Assembly (NCBI GenBank): GCA_002633005.1
Contig: NMRA01000157.1
Coordinates: 528,988-592,987 of the forward strand
DNA from: Phoronis australis
Lineage: Eukaryota; Phoronida; Phoronidae
Length of the DNA: 64,000 bases
Direction of reading: 5' to 3'
Part shown: positions 57,601 to 63,600 of the stretch, one piece after another
Layout of the letters: each line of letters begins with the position of its first letter
Position numbering within the stretch: position 1 is the stretch's first letter
Notes under the pieces: model-generated
Database searches by the model: none
Told to the model about the DNA's origin: nothing
Seen by the model: only the letters and a program-made list of their open reading frames with translations
Position numbers and translations under genes: made by a program

Positions 57601-60600
57601 TCTCGCCGATTTCAACCATCTCAGTTGACCTGACAGCTACAGGTCCATTATCATTGATATCCAACACTTTAACACTGACATCCGTTGCATTGCACTGCTT
57701 GGGTATTCCATTATCACACGCGCTGACAGTGAAAGCATAATTGGCGTCCACTTCACGGTCCAGAAGCTTCCTCACCGAGAGAGTACCAGTACCAGAATCA
57801 ATCTCAAAAAATTCTTTGGCCCTGAAGAAATAACAGATCTTACATAGATTCTTTTCTGACATGAAAGTCCAAACTGAACATAATGAAATAAATTCAAGCC
57901 TCCCAAAGATTACTCAAAGCGTCCTCACCAAGAAAAAGTCTCACACGGGTCATTTCAGGCACGAAATAAAAATCACTATTTTGGAATCACTTTGCATGCC
58001 AGGTACATAAAATGGATAAGAATCCCTAGAATAAAAATTGATCATGGTCAACAAATTCATTGCCAGATTTCTCTTGTAGTAGATGAACTACACACAAAGT
58101 GAACTCTGGCTGGGATCACAAGTCTATGAACAATCATGGCAATGAATTTGACAATAAAATGTTCTGAAAACCCAAAAGATGTTTTAAGGAGCAATTTTGG
58201 ACGCAATATCCCAAACAGCCTCAGAAGCACTTGTTTTTGCAAGAGGACAACTAAACCACAGGTTCTAAAAAGAATACCATGTTACTGCTTTCAGTCCTTC
58301 TGACCGATTCCTTTCCCGGCTGCACACTGGATGGTACAAAAGAGGACCCGGCTCAAATTATGTAACAATTTTGTTACAAGGGCATAGTTTACTGATATTT
58401 GTGAGCTTATAACTCATTGCTCATGTGTAGGTATGAGACAACTAGGTAAAAATTCAAGCCCATATTCAGGCCAGTGACTTGGCAACAATATCTGCAGTGT
58501 TGACTGACATGACAGGCATGACAGAAGCCTAAATTTAAGTCTCTGGTTAAAGTAGACTGTGAAATAGTCGACATGTCTCATGAACAACCCCCCCCCCCTG
58601 TATTATTCAAAGCTGAATAGGGCATTGTTATTCATATTAAGAAGTATGTTGATTCATACCATGTGAAGACATGTAATGAGACGCACTTGACTAACGTTAC
58701 ATTATCAAGTAAGTGACATGATGTAAACCTTTGACATGGTTATGAGTAAAACCTACACTAAGCTGACACTGCAGGACAGGTTTTGACAACAGAGGCTCTT
58801 TCCATAACACTAGTATCTTGTGAGTCAGGCAAGATCCCGCCAAGCTAAAGTGAAATGGAATGTCAGGACATCAAGTAATGGGAAAATCAGTATTTTCCTT
58901 GTAAGAGGTAAGATTTGAACTACAAGTGAATAGCGATTATTTAGGAAACACACCCACACGTTAACATAGTCATCCCAAAATCTTCAATTTTAATACTCAC
59001 CAAGAGCTGGCGATGGAGTAAATAATCTTGGAGTTGTCCCCCATGTCACTGTCTTCAGCGTAAACTATTACTCCACTCAAGGGAGATACTTTCTCTTCAA
59101 CAACAGTGTACTCGTACTTTGACTGATTGAACTGTGGCACGTTGTCATTGACATCAAGTATTGTCACATTCAAAATGGCGTTTTCACTCTGCAATTGTAA
59201 AGCTTGATTCAAGTATTGTTTTTAGAAATTGCAAGAAAATTGATGTAATTACAGTCTACGTTGCATGCAGGTCGCAGAATGGGTTAAGGCAATCAGATAA
59301 AACCTAACATGTTGTAATGGTCTTTTAATACAAAGGAATAAATAAATCCCAATTCCTGACTCACACCATAGGAAGATAAGTTATGGCGGGAGAAATATAC
59401 CTGCACAAATAAGCCATCATAAAATTGCAGACACTCTGCAGGTCAAGCAAAAAAGAAAGCTGCCACCAAAATAATGCTTAACGTACACATCATGTTTCAT
59501 GTATTGTGCCTTTTGTTTTATATCCATCTCCCCATCAACTTTACAACTTCAACAATGCCTAAAACATGTGAGTTTCAACAAATTTCTTCAAATATATGCT
59601 CTTTAATTTGTCAAGAAGGTCAATGTAGCAAAACTGCTCATCTCCGTGACTAGTTCTGCAAAATGGCTAACATTTATTTGTTTGTTACACAAAAGACCTC
59701 TGGCCCATATACGCAATTATAAAGTACTTTATAAAAACTTCAGTATCTACATAGTCTGTTTTGTTACCAGCTGCTAACAAATACTTACTAGAGCTAATAC
59801 AAAAATTTCAGTATCTACATAGTCTGTTTTGTTACCAGCTGCTAACAAATACTTACTAGAGCTAATACAAAAATTTAAGTATCTACATAGTCTGTTTTGT
59901 TACCAGCTGCTAACAAATACTTACTAGAGCTAAATTCAAATGATCACACTTCAGCATGGCATTTACTAACAATGGTGATTTCACAGTTCACGCCTACAAT
60001 CTTGAAAGTTGTTCTGAAATCTTCACAAAGTGGACACTCAATTAAAGCATGATATCCGTCTTCTACAACATGTAGGTCACAAACAGTACATAACCAATTA
60101 TTTTGCGGGAATTTTTTCTTTCTATTTTTGTAAGTTATGATCATTTGATCATTTAAATCTTGCTTTCAGATATTTTGTATCTTTGATGTTTGCAGGATCT
60201 GTAAGTATCTAATTGACATTCAACTATTCCCAGTGCCACTGCTGCCTATCAATGTCTAAATTTCGTTGTTTAAACTACATCAAAAATAGTGAACTATTTC
60301 TGCCAAATGGCCTGTACAGTAATAAAGTCTAACGTAATAAACAGGAAGGAACTATTACTAATCATCAAAATAGTACTGACTGCGTGCTGTTAACATAACA
60401 CCATTTCTTACACATTCCACTGCATGAAATTCAGCCTGTAAAAATAACTTAGCATAACATTTTACAAGAATGCAATACCAGAGCAGAAGAAGCACATGAA
60501 AGCATTGGTAAAGGAGTTATCATGGTAGAAGGAGTGATGTTTACTTACAAACTGTCCATCAGAGACACCTATTGCTAATGAGTAGAATGCCTTCTCTTCT

Positions 60601-63600
60601 CGATCAAGTAGTTGCACCGTTTCTACAACTCCAGTAAGAGCACTGCAAGTAAGATTTCACAAAAAAGTATAAAGCTGCTGATAAACAATGATTTCAGTGT
60701 TTTGCAACAAACACGTTCGAGTAGATGGTCATTCTTTCATCAGGTGGAACTGATCCGGTTTTGAAAAACAATTAACATCAGATGATGTACAGCAAATTAT
60801 CGTTAAAACAGAGCTGCTGCATAATTCAGAGGAAAAAGTAATAATCACAATATGCTATTTACCACTTTCAAATATCAAAACCAAATTTGTTAATTTAGGA
60901 AATGGCCAGGAAAAAAATGATTGCCAAATTTGAGTCTGCTTTTGAAATGCAAAATCAGAATCTCTAACAATGGTAACAGGGTGATAGCTTAACTACCAAA
61001 GGTTGGTAGTAATAATGTCAAGATGACTACCAACACAAGAGACTGGCCTCTGCTAGAAGCAAAAACTTGGACATGATAAAACAACTAAAAGCCCAGACTT
61101 GATAAAACTTACTTGACTTTGAACGCCCCATTCCCACCACTAACAAGGCTGTACTTCAGAACTGCGTCCGAGTCTAGATCTGTGGCCTAACAACAATTCA
61201 TTTCATGTTACTACATTAGATTTATTTTTGTACTGTGAGAAAAGAATAAAAACTGTTGTGACACAATAAAATTAAGACACACACAAAAAGCTATTCAATG
61301 CAAGGATATAACCAATGTAAGACACTTGAACATATACCTTCCCAATTCAGAAGTACTATAACTTGGCAGTAATCTTTCTCGTATACATATTTCATTGAAG
61401 ACACGACTTTGATCTGTTTTTACTATTTAATTTCAGTTCTTTTAAACTCTCTAAATAGAGATCTTGTCTTTACATCACAATAAATGCAATAAAAACTCAA
61501 ACGATATCAGTAGGTAACATAATTTAAGAAAAGGATATTTCGAGACACATATCTCATCTTCAGGCTACTATTTACAACTAGTTCACAGTGAAACGCACAT
61601 CAGAAATGATAAATGCAATATAACACGTGAAGTTGGCATGCGCAACTATGACAACAAAAACACACATGTGACCCACCACCACAAAATGAGTCTTAAGTCG
61701 GGATTTGTCATTTTTTTAATTGTTATTTTTTCTGAAAATACAGTATTTTCTAATCATTTTGATACATGAAACATGTCCTTATCTTCACAAATGACCGAGT
61801 TATTGCCAATTCTAGTCGGGGAAAGCGAAAATTTAGAGCTTTCAAAAGTCAAGGAAAATGGCCGACAAAAAGTGCTGATAGTGTCTTTAAAATTTCCATA
61901 GCAACCTGCAGTTGAATGCTACATTTCAGACTTATTAGTATACACAACAACATAAACAAATAAAAGAAATAAAAAATTAGAAAGAATATAGACCTTATTA
62001 TGTAATCTCAGCCAAAAAGGAGTGATATTCATGTTGGGTTGGTGCAACTGGGTCAATAAATTTCCCAGCTTATGTATACAGGGTCAGTCCACTTGTGGCA
62101 GGAGGGGTTACCGCAAGTAAAACAAGTAGTTAAAGTGTATTTTGGAGAAGTTTAATAAAATGAAGTCTTGTAGATTACAAAATACATGTACCTGGCTGAT
62201 TTTTGTTCAAAATAATTCAAAATTTTACGCTAGTGTGAATAATTTTGAAAAAAATGACAATCACTCATCCCTATCCAAGTCCACTGACACTGACTGAAGA
62301 GCAACGATTTCCTCGACTTCTCACCGAGTGATTCAGCCCTATCAAAGATTGTTCTCTCTAGCAGTAATATTCAGCTGCTTGCACCCCGATCGACTGGCTT
62401 TGCAGATACAAGACATTGTTGTGCGATTAAGCTAATCCGGACTGTTTTCTTCAAGTTCTGTTTGTTCCAATCCAACGACTTGGAATCCAACGTAACCGTA
62501 TTCGCGATGGGTCGATCATGAAACTCCTCTGGCGACGAGTTGCTGCCGTCAGACGACTCGTCGCTGTCACGAAATTGCTCCTTGTCTCCATCAACAAATG
62601 TGCTCTTTGATGAGTTCAGTTAATTCTCGCTGATCTTGATACGGCAGTCAGAGGCAAGAGTTAATCACTGAGATATCAGCTACACGGCGACCAGCCATCT
62701 TACTGTCTTGAAAACATGCCGTGACCTCGCGACCCCACAGTTTCACACCCACTTAACTAGTTCTAGCGAATGAGGTCAGCGATGCATTGGGTTAAAAGGT
62801 CGTTGCTAGCTAAAAGACTGGTGAGTGACACTTCTGTTGACAATACCCTGACTGCAAAAAGTGAAATAACTACTGATGATTGGACGAAAAACTCAAAGAG
62901 CTTACAACATGCATAATGAGCAGAGTTTGACCTTTCTGTTGATGTGTTTACGAACGAATTGGGTCATCGGAAGACTGAGCAATGAGGACACGAAAACCGG
63001 CAAATTTCGATGAAAATTTCACGAGATATGCAGTCGCGGAGAAGGTGATGTTTTTTAAAATGAAATAAATAAGGTTTAAAATGAAGTTTGCTTGTTTTAA
63101 AGTATTGTTTTGTGAAGTAGAATAAATAAATAATCATATTCTGCAATAAAAAAAATTTGACCTAATTTTAACCGATAGTGACTGTTTGCAGTCTTGTCAG
63201 GAAATAGAGTTTCCGACTTAAGACTCATTTTGTCGTGGTGGGTCACATATATAAATATACATCATAGTTGCGCATGCCAACTTCACGTGTTATATTGCAT
63301 TTGTCATTCCTGATGTGCGTTTCACTGTGAACTAGTTGTAAATAGTAGCTTGAAGATGAGATATGTGTCTTGAAATATCGCTTTTTAAATTATGTTAGCT
63401 ACTGATGTTGTTTGGATTTTTATTGCATTGTTGTGATGTAAAGACAAGATCTCTATTTAGAAAGTTTGAAAAAACTGAAATTAAACTAGTAAAAACAGAT
63501 CAAAGTCGTGTCTTCAATGGAATTCAGAAGTAATGAATACATCCAAGAGACTATAATCTACATGGAAACGAGCGAGGAGTAGGAGGAAGTGGGTGGCCTG

